A stretch of 27,629 bases of DNA, taken from positions 1-27,629 of the forward strand of contig JADKBU010000044.1 in assembly GCA_016714935.1 (NCBI GenBank), read 5' to 3'. Origin of the DNA: Candidatus Accumulibacter propinquus. Its GTDB lineage: Bacteria; Pseudomonadota; Gammaproteobacteria; Burkholderiales; Rhodocyclaceae. A program made the translations under genes and the position numbers. Positions 7,976 through 22,900 of this stretch are shown here, in pieces (position 1 is the stretch's first letter; each line of letters begins with the position of its first letter). The notes under the pieces are model-generated. The model ran no database searches and was not told the origin of the DNA. It saw only the letters and a program-made list of their open reading frames with translations.

Positions 7976-10900
7976 CTGTTGCCGATTGTCACCCAGCCGC
8001 TGCCGCCCGCCGGTAGCGACAATTTCGACTGGGGACCGTTCGACCAGAGCGAGACCACCACGCCACAGGCCGACCTGACGATAGGCAGCGTCCGCATCGC
8101 GCCAGCCGGCAACTGGTCGCCCGGCGATCTGGTCACGGTTTCCTGGAGCACGACCAATTCGGGCACGCTCGACATCGACAATACCTGGAGCGAACGGCTC
8201 GAAGTCTACAACGGCAGCACTGGCGAACTCATCGCCACACGCACCGTCGTCCAGGAACTCGTCGACGGCCGCCCCGCCCTGGCGAGCGGCGAGTCGTCGA
8301 AACGTCTGCTCTCCTTCGTCTGGCCGGACGACACGACAGGCAGCGGCCGGATCATCTTCCGGATCGTCGTCGATGACCACAACAGCGTGCCCGAGAACAA
8401 CGCCGGCGGCACCGGTGAGGCGAACAACGAGAGCAGCTACTCGGTCGCCAACGCTCCCGACCTGCGGGTCATCAACCTGCACACCCTTCCCGGCGAGCGC
8501 TTTGCCGGCGACGAGCTGCACATCTCCTGGGAAGACCGCAACGATGGCAGCAGCGCCACGCAGACCGGCTGGAATGACCATCTGCTGATCAGGAACCGCT
8601 CTACCGGCGAAATCCTGTTCGACGCCGCTGTGCCTTATGACCCCGCGCAGCCGGGCAACGGCAGCATCGCCGCCGGCGCGTCACGGCTGCGCAGCCAGGT
8701 TTTCAGGCTCCCGGAGGGCGTCCGAGGCGTCGGCGAGATCGAGATCAGCGTCAGTACCGACGAGGGTCGGGACGGCCAGGGTGCGCTGCTCGAAATCAAC
8801 ACCCGTGGCGACGCCGAAAGCAACAACCGCGCGGTCACGACCACCACGGCAACGGCCCGGCCCTACGCCGATCTGCGCGTCGACGCCCTGGTCGCGCCGA
8901 GCAGCGCCGTCGGTACGTTGCCCATCCGCGTGAGCTGGTCGGTGTCGAACCAGGGCTCCACCGATGCCGACCAGGACTGGACCGATCAGATCGTCTACAG
9001 CACCGATGCGCTGATCGGCGACGCGGACGACGTGGTGATCGCCAGCGTTCGCCACAGCGGTGGGCTGCGTGTCGGCGAAAGCTACAGCCAGACTGCCGAA
9101 GTCGCGATCCCCATTCGCAGCGCCGGACGCTACCATCTCGGCATACGCAGCGACAGCGGCACCGAAGTGCTGGAACCCGATACCCGGGCCGATAACCAGA
9201 CCGCGCGTGCGATCGACATCATCGCGCCCTATGCGGATCTCGTACTCGACGAGGTCAACGTACCGCGCGGAGCACGAAGCGGCGAGACCATCGTCGTCAA
9301 CTGGGTCGTCCGCAACCAGGGCAACGTCACCACCAATCGATCGTCGTGGAGCGATCGCGTCGTTCTCTCTTCGGACACTACGCTGAGCAGCGACGACCTG
9401 GTCCTGGCCGGTGCGGTGGCGCACGCGGGCGTCCTGGCGGCGGGCCAGAGCACCCCCGGCCGAGCGACGATCACCCTGCCGCGAGACCTCAGCGGCGACT
9501 ATTTCGTGATTGTCCAGAGCAACGCCGGGCGCAACGTCGACGAAGCCGGACTGACCCTCAACAACACCCGCGCCAGCAACGACGTCCTGGCGATCAGCCT
9601 GACCCCGACCCCCGATCTGACGGTCGCCGAGGTCCTCGGGCCCAGCGCCCTGCGGCCCGGCGACACCGCCAGCATGCGCTACACCGTCAGCAACAGCGGT
9701 ACTGCGGCCACTTCCAACGCGTGGCGCGACCGTATCTACATCGATCGTGGTGAACAGGGAGGCCTGCAACAGGTCGCCACCGTCCTGCATACCAGTAGCC
9801 TTCAGGCCGGCGACACGGTCACGCAGACGGTCGATTTCGTTCTGCCCGCCACCTCTCCGGAAGGGGAATTTCGCTGGCTGGTCAGGACCGATGCCGACAA
9901 CAGCCTCTACGAACGCCACGCCGAAGACAACAACGAGACAAGCGCCAGCGTGCAGGTCGCCCGTCCCGATCTGGTGGTGTCGGAGGTCCGCGCGCCGACC
10001 CTCGCCCGCTCGGGTGACCGTATCGAGGTCGAGTGGCGCGTCGGGAACCAGGGCGCCAGCGCATCCGGAGACTGGGTCGATACGGTGTACCTCGTCCAGG
10101 GCACGCTGACACGCCCGCTGGCCGAAGTTGCGCACGCCGCCGGCCTGGCCGCAGGTGCCAGCTACACCGCGTCCACGGCGTTCGACATCCCGCTCGAATG
10201 CGACGGCGATTACCAGTTGGTGGTGGCCACCGACTCGGCTCGCCGGATCGACGACCACGAGCACAAGGACAACCGTCAGGGCAGCACGCTCCACGTCGAC
10301 CGCGCGCCCTACGCCGATCTCGTCGTCAGCGAGGTGTCGGCGCCCGCGCGGGTGATCGGCGACCCCGCGCGTGTCGCGGTCAACTGGCGGGTCGGCAATC
10401 AGGGCAATGGCGCCGGGCGCAGCGGCGCCTGGAGCGACCGGGTCGTCTTTTCCACCGATACGGTGCTCGGCAATGCCGATGACCGGGTGGTTGGAGAGTA
10501 TCGGCACGTCGGCGCTCTGGCCGCCGGCGAGTCGTATGCCGGCGCGGCTGAAATCCTCCTGCCGCCGGCCACCGCGGCACGCTACCGGCTTTTCGTCGTC
10601 ACCGATGCGCAGGGCGAAGTCTTCGAAAACTTCGCCGAGGCCAACAACGTCGGCCAGGGCACAGAGGTGCTGGACATCATGCCGTTACCCTACGCCGACC
10701 TGCAGGTCGCCTCGGTCGGCACGCAGGGAACGCCGGCCAGCGGTCGGCCGCTGCGGGTCACCTGGGAGGTCATCAACCGCGGCATCGGCCTCAGTGACAG
10801 CGCCGAGTGGTCGGATCAGGTCTGGCTCAGCCGCCATGCCGACGGCAGCGATGTCGTTGCTTCCTTCGGCAGCGCGCGCCACATCGGCCAGTTGGCGGTC

Positions 10901-13900
10901 GGTGACCGCTACGGCCGCAGCCTCGACGTCGTCCTGCCGGAAGGCATTTCCGGCAACTACTACTTCAATGTGCGGACCGGCGGCCCGTTCGAGTTCATTT
11001 TCGGGAACAACAACACCACTAGCTCGGCAGCCGTGCCGGTGAGCTTGTCCGCCTCGCCGGATCTCGTCGTGGAAAAAGTTGAGGTGCCGGCCACCGGCCA
11101 TGAGGGTGCCTCGATAGACGTCTCATGGAGCGTGCTCAATCAGGGTGAAGCTACCGCCGGCGAGCCCTGGATCGACTCGCTGTGGCTGCTGCCGGCGGGC
11201 GACGAAGGCCAGGCCATCGCACTCGGCAGCTTTGCTTACGACCGCGGCCTGGACCCCGGCATGCGCTATACGCGCACCGAGCAAGTCCGCCTGCCGGCGA
11301 AGATAGAAGGCCTGTATCGGGTCAAGGTGATCACCAACGCCAATCTGGGCGGCGGCGGCAAACAGGTTTACGAACATGGCGCCGCGCGCGCGAACAACCT
11401 GCGAACCACCGCAGATCTCATCGAGGTCGCGCAGGACCAGCGGCCGGACCTGCGGGTGACCGCCGTGAGCGTGCCCGAACACGTCGCCGCCGGTACCGCT
11501 GCGGGCATCCGCTATACCGTCAGCAACGTCGGCGCGACCGCCAGCAATGGTCGCTGGACCGATAAGATCTATTTCTCGCTAGACGCCAAGCTCAGCGCCG
11601 ACGACCGCCTCGTCGGGCAATTCGGCAACAGCGGGGCGCTCGCACCGGGTGAAGCCTACACCAGCGAAACGGCGCTGATCGACATCCCCATCCGTCAGCG
11701 CGGCGAAGCATTCCTGATCGTCGTCGCCGACGGCGGCAGCCAGGTCGACGAGTACCCGAACGAAGGCAACAACGTCCGTGCGGCGCATCTCACCATCGAT
11801 CCGCAGCCTTTCGCCGATCTGGTCACCAGCGCGGTCGTCGCCCCCGACCAGGCGGTGCATGGTGCCAGCATCGAGGTCCGCTACCAGGTGACGAACCACG
11901 GTAGTGCCGCAACCCGTGGCGAATCGGCCGCGCTCGATACCTGGACCGACAGCATCTGGCTGGCGCGCGACAAGCGCCGGCCCGGCGCCTACAAGGGCGA
12001 CACCCTGCTCGCGTCCTTCACCCATATCGGCAAACTGGGCATCGGCGAGGATTATCTCGCCACCGCGCAGGTGACGATCCCCGACGACGCGCTCTCCGGC
12101 CAGTATTACCTGACCGTCTGGAGCGATACCTATGATGTGATGCTCGAAGACACGCTCGCCACGCACATCAATCCCGATGACCCGAGCCAGATCGACAATA
12201 ACAACTACCTGGCGCGGCCAATCAGCATCCTCGGCAGCACACCACCGGATCTGGTGCTCAGCCAAGTCGTCGCCCCCGAGATGGCGAGTGCCGGCGATGC
12301 CTATACCTTCAGCTACACCGTGGAAAACCACGGTGAGCGCTTTACCGGCAGCTGGGTTGACGCGGTCTACCTCACCGACAACGCCGACTGGAACGCCGCC
12401 CGCGAGATCTGGCATCTCGGAAATTTTGCGCAGAGCCGCAGCCTCGGCAACGGCGAGAAATACACCCTGACACAGACGCTGCCGCTGGCGCCATCGGTCA
12501 GCGGACGTCACCTCGTCGTGCGCACCGACATCGCGAACCAGGTCGGCGAAACCGGCGAGTCCAACAACAGCCGTGCCGCCGCTTCACTGGTCACCACCCG
12601 GGCGGCCGACCTGCGCGTCACCGAGCTGCGCAGTGAAGCAATCGCCAGTTCGGGCGAGGAAACGACCGTGACGTGGACGGTCGGCAACTTCGGCGCTACC
12701 GTCTGGTCGGGAACCCGTGGTTGGGTCGACGCGGTATACCTCAGTCGTGATCCCGAGTTCATCCCCGAGCGCGCGATTCCACTCGGCACCTTCAATCACG
12801 CCAACCTCGGTGGCCTCGCCGCCGGCGACAGCTACACCACTTCGGCCAGGGTCCGACTGCCGGCCGGTAGTGAAGGCAGGTATTACCTCTACCTCATCAC
12901 CGATGCCGAAAGCGACGTCGGTGATCCACGACTGCGCCAGTCCCGTCGCGAACTGACTTCCGGCGACAACGCCAACGCCCGGGAGGCCTACTACGAGCGT
13001 TCAGCCTACGAAGGCACCCGTAACGACAACAACCTTGGCCGATCCCTCCTCGACGTTGCCTACCGCGAACCCGACCTGCAGATCGACGAGATCGTCGTTT
13101 CGGATCGCGACGCCCGCTCGGGTACGCCGATCACCGTCACCTGGACGGTCAGCAACCGGGGAACACGCCAGACGCGCAGCAGTGCCTGGTTTGATGGCAT
13201 CTACCTCTCACGTGATGCCTCGCTCGATGACGGCGACTACCCCTTGCTCGACCGCGGGTCGCCATCGGAACTGTCGCTGGGGATCCGCAGCATCAGCCTC
13301 ACCGAAAACGGCAAGCCGAAGGTCCTGCAAGTGGGCGAGTCCTACACCGCCTCGGCAACCTTCAAGCTGCCGGACTCGATCAGCGGTGACTTCCACCTGA
13401 TCGTGCGTGCCGACACCGCGTTCGCCAGGAACCCCAGCGAACGCAGCACGATCCGCGACGGCCTGCCGGGACTGGGTCGATTCGGCGATGGCACAGGCAC
13501 GCTGCAGGAGTTCCGCGATGAGGGCAACAACGAAGCGTCGGCCACGCTTTCCGTGGCGCTGGCTACCCCACCAGACTTGCAGGTGAGCGAAGTCAGCATT
13601 CCGACGAGCGTGCTTGCCGGACAGCCTTTCAGCGTTGATTGGCGAGTGCGCAACGCGGGCGGCGACACGCCAGACGATCAGGGTGCCTGGAATGATCTCG
13701 TCTATCTCTCCAGGGACCGCTTCCTCGATCTCGATCAGGACCGCTACCTCGGCTATCTTGCACACCACGGGGCACTTACCGCTGCTGGCAGCTACGATGC
13801 TCACCTGCAAGTCAGCGCACCCAGGGACCTCGAAGGCCCCTATTACCTCTTCGTGATCAGCGACCCGGCACGCGCCTGGGGAAGCGGCGAGACCGGCAAG

Positions 13901-16900
13901 GTCCGGGAGTTTGGCCATGAGCAGAACAACGCCGCCACCGCGCCGCAACCGATTCTGGTCGAAGCCCCGCCACCCGCCGACCTCACCGTCACCCAGGTCC
14001 TGCTGCCTGCCAGCGCTGGCGTCGGCGATGAGATACGCGTCGATTTCACCATCGGTAACGACTCGATCAATACCGCCTACGGCCGCTGGACCGACGCGAT
14101 CTACCTTTCTGCCGACAATACCTGGGATCTCGGCGACCGGCTCATCGGCATGGTCGAACACGTCGGCGACCTCCCCGGCCACGGCAGCTACAGTGGCACG
14201 CTGAGCACCCCACTGCCGCCGATCAGGGACGGCAACTGGCGCGTCATCGTCCGGCCCGACCTCTTCAACGAGGTCTTCGAAGGCAGGATCGCCTACACCG
14301 CCAGCGGCCTCGCGCTGCCGCCGGGTGAAGTCAACAACCGTATGGCCTCCGGCGCCACGCTGCAGGTGCGCGTGCCGGAACTGCCGGTCGGTAGCCTGGT
14401 GACCAGCAGCCTCAGTCCCGGTGAGGCACGCGTCTACAAAATCAGCGTCGCCGCCGGCGAAACCCTGCGTGTAAGCCTCGACGCCGCGGCCGCAGAAGGC
14501 AGCAATGAGGTCTACCTGCGCTACGGCGACCTGCCCACTGGCACCGTCTTCAACGCTGCCTACAGCAACCCCGTGGCTGCCGACCAGGAGGCGCTGGTGC
14601 CAAGCACCCGTGCCGGCGACTACTATCTGCTGGTACGCGCCCGCCAGGGAGCCGCGAACTCGCCGATCAACCTGCGCGCCGATCTGTTGCCACTGTCGAT
14701 CACCCGCATTACCCCGGACCATGGGGGTACCGGGGACGACGCGCAGCGCTGGATCACGCTCGACATCCACGGTTCGCACTTCCTGCCCGGCGCGCTCGTC
14801 AAGCTCTCGCGACCCGGCATCGCCGAGGTAGAACCCGATCGCTGGCAGGTGCTCGACGCCACTCATATCCGGGCGGTATTCGACAGCCGCGGACTGCCGC
14901 ACGGGCTCTACGACCTGACGATCATCAACCCGGATGGTCAGCGCGTCACCGAGGCCGAGCGCTATCTCGTCGAGCGTGGCGTCGAGACCGAAGTTACCCT
15001 CGGCATCGGCGGCCCACGCACGCTGGCGACCGGCGAAAGCGCGACCTATAGCGTCTCGCTGCAGAACCTCGGCAATCTCGATACGCCCTACGTGCGTTTT
15101 GACTTCGGCGTCCCCGAAATGGGTGTCAGCGCCGATGTCCTCGAAGGACTGCAGCTGCCCTACCTCGTCTTCGGGAGCAGCGTCGGCGGCCGGCCGGACG
15201 GCAGGACTATCGATCTCGCCGGCAACACCCGCAGCTATGGCACCACGCCCAGCGACGGCACCGCTCGCGGCGACATTCCTTGGGCGCGCCTGGACGGCGT
15301 AGACAACGAACGCGGCAGCAACCTCGCGCCGGGTTACGTGTTGGACTTGCAGGCCGGTGGCTTCGTCGGCGCGTCATTCACGCTCCAGACCTATCCGGGC
15401 CTTGCCGAATGGCTGGCCTACGACTTCGCCGGTCTGCGCAACCGACTCTACGCGCTGCGCCCCGACTGGCAGGAGCAAGGACTGCTCGATGGTGGCGTGG
15501 CGGATCTCGACCGCATTGCCGATGGCCTCTCCAGGAAATTCCTGTCCAGGGTTCCTGATGAACACCTCACCCGTCTCGAAGCATTGGCCCTGCCGTTCCG
15601 CTTCGACGTCGCCGGCGCAGCCACGCCGCTGACCCGCGACGAATTCATCGCCGACCAGCAAGCACACGCGCAGAAATTGCGGGCAGCGATTCTTGCCGAC
15701 AGTGCTGCCCCGCCCAGCCTGGCCGCATTGGCCGCCGACGCGGCGCAATGGCAAACCGGCTGGCTGGCCGCGCTGGAAGCCGCCGGCCTGTTGCGGCCGC
15801 TCGATGAAGCACCGCCGATCCGCGATCACCCCCAGGTACTGAGCCTCAATGCAACGCTGGCCACCGGCATCCTGCTGGGCAAGGGCGGTGACAGCTATCG
15901 CACCGAAGCCGATCTTCTCGGTTTCTTCTCCAAGGTGCAGACCTGGTACGGGGATACCGCCGGCTACGCCGGCGACACCCATGCTGCCCAGGCGCCGGTC
16001 GACTATCTGGAAGTGCGGCAGATCCCGGAAGGCAGCGTCGAAATCCCGGTTCCAACGCTGGCCGACGCGGCGCGTTTCGATTTTGGAGCGAGCCACGCAA
16101 CGCACTTCATCGACTTCAACATCTTTGTCGGTGGCCAGTCAGAGCTTGAATACCTGCGCCACATCGGGGTCCTCGACGAAGACTTCAAGGCCGTCGCCGG
16201 CCAGGCGCTCGATCTCGGACGCTACCTGCAGCAGGCCGCCGCAGAGACGGCTGCCGCGGCAACGCTGCTCAGCGTGCGCGGCCCGCAGGTACTACGTGGC
16301 GACGATGGCCAGGGCTACGTTCCGGCCGATACCCCACTACCCTTCAACATTACCTTCAGCAACCCGAGCGAAACCCCGGCTGGCCAGTTGCGCCTGGTCA
16401 GCCAGCTCGACCCCAGCCTTGACGCGCGCTCGTTCCGGCTCGGCGACATCCGGATCGGCGACATTCAGGTCCACCTGCCAGCCGATCAGGCCAGTTTCCA
16501 GGGCGATTTCGACTTCACCGCCAGCAAGGGCTTCATCCTGCGCATCAGCGCCGGCGTCGAGCCATCGACCGGCATCGCGACCTGGCTGTTGCAGGCCATC
16601 GACCCGGATAGCGGCGAGGTTCTGCGCGACGCAACTCGCGGTCTGCTGGCCGGGGATCTCGACGGCGCGTCGAACGCCGCGGCCGACGCCTCGGGCTCTG
16701 CCACCGATCAACTGCGGCGCGGCTTCGCGAGCTACAGCGTGCGTGCCGCCACCAGCGCCGCCGCAGGGAGCGAAATTGCCGCCGCGGCTCGGCTGCTGGT
16801 CGACGACGCACCGCCGATCGACAGCGAAACTGCGCGGGTCAGACTCGATACGCGTGCGCCGCAGACCACCCTCAAGATCACGACCTTGACTCCGGCGGGT

Positions 16901-19900
16901 GCTGCTGACGCGGCACCGATTTTCGACCTGCAATGGAGCAGCATCGACGACCTCTCTGGCGTCAAGTCGGTCACCCTCTACGTTGCCGAGGACGCCGGCG
17001 ACTTCCGCATCTGGCAGCGTCAGCTTGACCCGCAGACGACACAGGCACTATTTACCGGCGAAGCGGGCAGGCACTACGAGTTCCTGGCCGTGGCCACCGA
17101 CCGGGCCGGCAACCGCGAAGCGGCTGTCGTGGCCAACGCCGTATTGCCAGATGACGGCGCCCGCCAGGAAGTACTCGATGGCCTCGGGGTTAACGCCACG
17201 CTCGCGCAGACCGCCAGCACACCGCTCGCTCCGACCGACCGCAGTTACCCGTCCAACCCGCTCTTCACTGAAGCCAGCCGACAACTGCCAGGGCTGGTCG
17301 CCAGCAGCCAGCGCAGCGATTTGCGCGCGGTGCTCGCCCCCTTCAGCGTGCGTGGCTTTGCCGAAGGCTACCGCGCCAGCGCGGCCGACATCGGTGCACA
17401 GGCATTGCTCGAAATGCCCGATCACAGCATCCTGGCGAGTGCCGGCCCTCTGCGCAACGAGGTCTATCGCTACGGCAAGAACGGCCTCGAAGCCGGCAGC
17501 AGCGGCGGCACGCCGCTGTTCACCCTCGATGCACCGATACTCGACATGGCCGTCGATGCGCTCGGGCAGTTGTGGGTCATGACCGGCGCCGAACTGCTGC
17601 AGGTCGACGCCGTCGATGGTGCCATCCTGCAGCGCCTGAAGGCGCCGGGCGGCGATCCACTGACGCATGCGCTGGCCATCGACCCGCAGGGCAGCAAGAT
17701 CTACGTCTCCTCCGGACGCGGCATCGAAGTTTACAATCCGGCCGAGTCTGATCCTGCCAGGGCCTGGAGACACTTCAGCACGCAGCGCGTCGGCGACCTC
17801 GCCTTTGCGCCGGATGGACGGCTGTGGGCGGTCAAATGGAGCGGCAGCGAAATCGCCAGCGCCGCGCCCACGCCCAGCAGTGAAATCCTCAGCTTCCCGA
17901 TGAACGGTCGTGACGTCGGCCGTGCAGAACTCGAATATGCTCTCCCCGGCGTCATCGACAGCATTGCTTTTGGCACCGCCGACACCCCGCTGGCCGGTCT
18001 GTTGCTTGCCTCAAGCCAGCTCGGGCAGCGCCCGGTGTTCACTGCCGGCGAGGCTACGCCACACCAGAGCGCCGTTTGGATGATCGAGCTGGCCAGCCGG
18101 GAACGCCTGCAGCTCGCCAGCGACGGTACGCGTGGCGAGTCCATCGTCGCCACGCACGATGGCCGGGTCCTCGTCGCCGAGACCGGGCACATCGACGAAA
18201 TTGCGCCGTGGCGGGCTCCGCTGGTCAAGGCCGTCACGGTACCCAACGGCGCATTGCTGCCCCTGCCGCTGAACACCATCGGCGTGGTTTTCGACCAGGA
18301 CATGTGGATCGGTGACGCCGACGATGGAGGCAGCGTCCTCAACGTTGACAACTACACGCTCAGCACGGCGAGCGACAGTACGACAACCGCCAGCAGCCGG
18401 CATCCGGCCACGATCCGTTGGGATGCCGGCACGCGTACGGCGTGGCTGGACGTTGCCGGCCTGCAGGCCGGCGAATACCGCCTGCACATCGCCAGCCGCC
18501 TGCAAAGCGCAGCCGAAATACCCCTCAGGAATGACTTCGAAACCCGCTTCACCGCCCTGCGCGACCTCAGCAACCGCATACGCCTCGATTTTTCGCATAC
18601 ACGTGCCGACCGCGCCACTGGCGAAGTCAGCTACGACGTGAGCGTCACCAATATCGGCAGCGAGGCAATCGAGGGACCGCTGACCCTGCTGCTCGATCCC
18701 GGGCAGCACTTCGCGGAAACCATTGCCGGCGCCACAACCGGTGGCGGCGATCAGGCGGATCTCTGGGTCCTCGATCTCGGCAGCGCACTGCTGGCGCTGG
18801 GCGGTCGTCTACCCGCCGGGGCGACGATCAACGACCAGACGGTGACCATCGTCCCCGGCAACCGCCTGGCGGGCGCCTTGAGCCTGCGTGCCGGCATGGC
18901 CGAGCTGGTCAAGGCCAACCTCGGGCACGGGATATATGCGTTGCCGCAAGATACCCTGCCGCCGACGCTGAGTGTCGCCGGCGAGACCGACGCCGACGAA
19001 CTCCCGCCGGCCCAGGTCGGCGAAGCATGGACCGCCGAGATCGAAGCCTTCGCCGCAGACACGACACGCCTCTACTGGCAACTGCTCGACGCGCCGGCCG
19101 GAATCAGCCTGACGCCATCGACGGCGACAGACGTTGACGCAGGCACGCAGGCCATCGCCACCCTGAACTGGACGCCCACCGCCAGGGCTGCGGCCACCAG
19201 TGAAATCCGGGTGCGCGTCGAAGACAGCCGCGGCGGCTTTGCCTGGCGTCGCTTCCGGATCGCCGTCGCCGGCGGCAACCACGCACCGACCTTCGAGCCG
19301 ATCGAGGAATTCAGACTCAAGGAAGGTGAAACACTCGCGCTACCCCTGCGCGCCGCCGATGCCGACGGCGACCACCTCACCCAGATCATCAGGAACCTGC
19401 CACCCGGAGCCACCTTCGACGCCGCGCGTGGCCTGCTGACCTGGACACCGGGCTACGATCAGGCCGGTGTCTGGAGCGACATCACGCACATCGTCAGCGA
19501 CGGCAAGGCGACTTCGAGCCGGAACCTGGCGATCACCGTCGAACAGGCCTACCCAATGCCGGTACTCGACGCGCCGCCGGTACAGGCGCTGCGCGAAGGC
19601 GAGAGTTTCGCCCTGCAACTCGCCGGTTTCGTGCCCGGACAGACAACAGCCGACAGCAGCACGCTGCGCCTCGAATACGGCGCGCCGTGGCTGCCGGGTG
19701 GTGCGACGCTCAACCCCGAGACCGGCTGGCTGGCGTGGACGCCATCCTACAATCAACATGGACACTTCGCCGTACCGGTGACGCTGACAGCCATCTGGAC
19801 CGCCACCGACGGTACGGTCAGCGAAACCCGCATCGGGCGCGAACTGGTACTCGACGTTGCCAATGCCAACGGCGCGCCGATCTTCGCACCAGCGGAAACC

Positions 19901-22900
19901 TGGAACGTCCTCGAAGGCCAACCGCTCAGAATCAGCGTTTTTGCCTTCGACCCCGACAACCCCGAATTCGCACCCAAGATCCGCCTGCGACCGGGTGCCG
20001 ATGCCGTCGGACCGGAAACGTCGCCGGCCACGGTTGGCTACGAGATCAGCGGCCTGCCGCCGGGCGCCGTCTTCGATGCCGAGACGCTGGAGATCGTCTG
20101 GACACCGGCCTACGACCAGGCCGGCAGCTACGTCATCACCGTCACCGCCACCGACAACGGCGACCCCTCGTCAGGCACGGAGGCAGTTGCCGGCACCGCG
20201 GCAGTCAGCCAGCTGCATTTGCCGATCGTGGTCGGCAACGCCAACCGCGCGCCGAGCATCGCCGACATCCCGAACACTTTCGTTGAGCGCGGAAGCGTGA
20301 TCGAGATTCCGGTCTTCGCAGAAGACGCCGACGCGCGTTTGGCCGGCTCGCCGATCACGCTCAGCTTCTCCGGCCTGCCGCGCTTTGCCCGGTTCATCGA
20401 GAACTCCACCCTGGATTCCACGCACGGGCCGGTCGCCGGTCCCGGCGAAGTCAGGGGAGTCCTGCGTGTCGCGCCCGCTGAGGGTGATCGTGGCGACTAC
20501 ACGATCACCCTCACGGCAACCGACGACGGCGATTCGTCTGCGGGCACGGAAACAGCGGCCGGCACGCTCTCGGAGGCGCGCAGTTTCGTGCTGAGCGTGC
20601 AGAGCTTCAGCGAAGCACCACAGATCAATGCACCACGGCAGGTGGTTGCCGTCGTCGGGCAACCCCTCGCCGTCGCGGTGGCGGCCAGCGACCTCGATCA
20701 GGATCCGCTGACCTGGATCGTCGACGGCCTGCCGCTCGGCGCCGAACTGAGGCTCGCCAGCCAGTACGGTCAGGCCACGCTGGCCTGGACCCCGACCGCC
20801 GACGACGTCGGCAACCACGAGATCGAGCTGATCGTCAGCGACAGCGGCCTGCCGCCGCGCGATGCCGGTTATATCGAACCGGCCGACCCGGTCCCCAACG
20901 TCAGCCGCCACAGGCTGCGCATTATCGTGCGTGCCGAGAATGCGGCCCCCGAACTGGTCGGGCTGCAGGTCGACGGCGAGCGCATCGCCGACAATGGCGG
21001 TACGCTGCGCGTCGATGCCAGAGAAGGTACGCCGCTGGCGATCGACTTCTTCGGCGATGATGCCGACGCCGACTTCATCGACTGGCAGGTGCATGAGCTG
21101 CCGCCCGGCATGCAGGCGACTGCGGTGGACAACCGCCTGTCGCTGTCCTGGACGCCCGACCGTTTTGCGGCACAGGGCGGCAACACCGCGACCCTTGCGC
21201 CCGGACTGTGGCGCTTCAGCGTCGGCGGCAGCGACGGCATGGCGACCTTCAGCCGTACCCTCGAGGTCGCGGTGGCCAACGTCAATCAGGCGCCGCGCCT
21301 GCTGCCGCTGCCGCTGCAACTGGTCAACGAAGGCGAGACGCTACACTTCACGGTACGCGCGGCCGATGCCGACCACGATGCCGTCCAGTTGGCCCTGCTC
21401 CACGACGACAGCACGCCGCCGGGCGTCGCGTTCAATCCCGCCAGCGGCAGCTTCGAATGGACGCCGGATCAGGACACCGTCGACAACGGCAACGCCGACA
21501 GCCGCCCCTACACCTTCTCCTTCAGCGCCAGCGATGGCCTGGCTGTGGCCACGCAACAGGTACAGGTGCGCGTCTTCGACCGCAACCGCCGGCCGCAGAT
21601 CAACGTCGGCAATCACGCCGTCGCCGTCGGCGACACGCTCTCGCTCCCGGTCGTCTTCGACGGCTCGGCGAGTAACGGAATCTCCGTCTTCGACCCGGAT
21701 GGCACAATCCAGAGTCAGGCACTGACGCTCGGCTTTGCCAATCTGCCGACCGGTGCGATTTACGACAGCCACACGCAGCGCCTCACCTGGACGCCCGGTC
21801 CTGGCCAGATCGGCGATACGCTCGTCACCGCGCAGGTCTACGATGGCCGCCCCGGCGCCAACGCCAGCAGCACGCACAGCTTTGTACTGCGCGCCGTAGT
21901 CGACCTCGCAGCCCAGCCGCCGCAAATCCTCATCTCGACCACACCGAGCCTGCCGGTCAATCCCGGCCAACTGCTGCTGGTCAGCGTTCGCGCCGAAGCC
22001 TGGAGCGGCATGGCCCAGCTCGCGGTCGAACTGCGCAGCAATGAAAGCGAAGCCTGGCAGAGCGTCGCGCTCGACGCCGCCGGACGCCTGCGATTGACGC
22101 CACTCACTCCTGGTCTGATCGACCTGCGGGTGACCGCCACCGATCGTGACGGCTTCACGGCCACCCGCACGCACAGCGTGCGCGTCAAGGACCCGTCCGA
22201 CAACCTGGCGCCGCAGATGGCCTGGGGTGGCACGTTGGGCAGCGCGCTCGCCGGCAGCGCTGCGGTCGAGGTGCACGCGCCGACGGCGCTGAGCGCCAAC
22301 CTTCGCGAAGCGCAACTGATCGGCTGGCGCCTGCAGGTCGCCGCTGACGGCAGCGACGCATGGAAGACACTGGCCGAGCAGGAGATGCGCGCCATCGCGC
22401 TCGATCAGCCGATCGCGCTTGGCAATATCGACCCCGGGCGTCTGGCCAACGGCGTCTGGCGCCTGCGCCTGACGGCCTGGGATCTCGCCGGTCGCAGCAG
22501 CGAGATCGAAAGCCGCATCGTCGTCGATAGCACCGACAAGGCGCCGCCACAGGCGCTCGTCACCGATGCCACCTACGCGCTCGGCGGGCACATCCTCGCC
22601 CTGACGCGCCTCCTCTCCTCGCTGTCGTCGCCGGCGGCGGAAGACGAGCCGACAGGGACGAACCCCGGCGGCGATTTCGGCAATTGGGCGCTACCACTGC
22701 TCGACACGCAACTGAGCAGTGACCAGCCGGCGACGCTGGCATCCGGCGCCACCGCCGCGTGGCTCGAAGGTGCCCGCGTCTGGCTCAACGTGCCGGAAGA
22801 CCTGTCGACGGTGACGACCGGCGTGCGTTCGCTATCCTTCACCCTGACCACCGGCACCGAGCGCCTGGGTAACGAAGCAGACGCTGCAGAGGTCCGGCAT

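Noticed and set aside
8681..10507. Minus-strand open frame of 608 codons opposite the CARDB array (also 564 codons at 13208-14902, 416 at 21341-22591 and 372 at 5061-6179)
   Set aside because: The sense strand carries recognisable domains. In GC-rich repetitive genes the antisense frame stays open by codon bias, and these translations show no family features or start sites.
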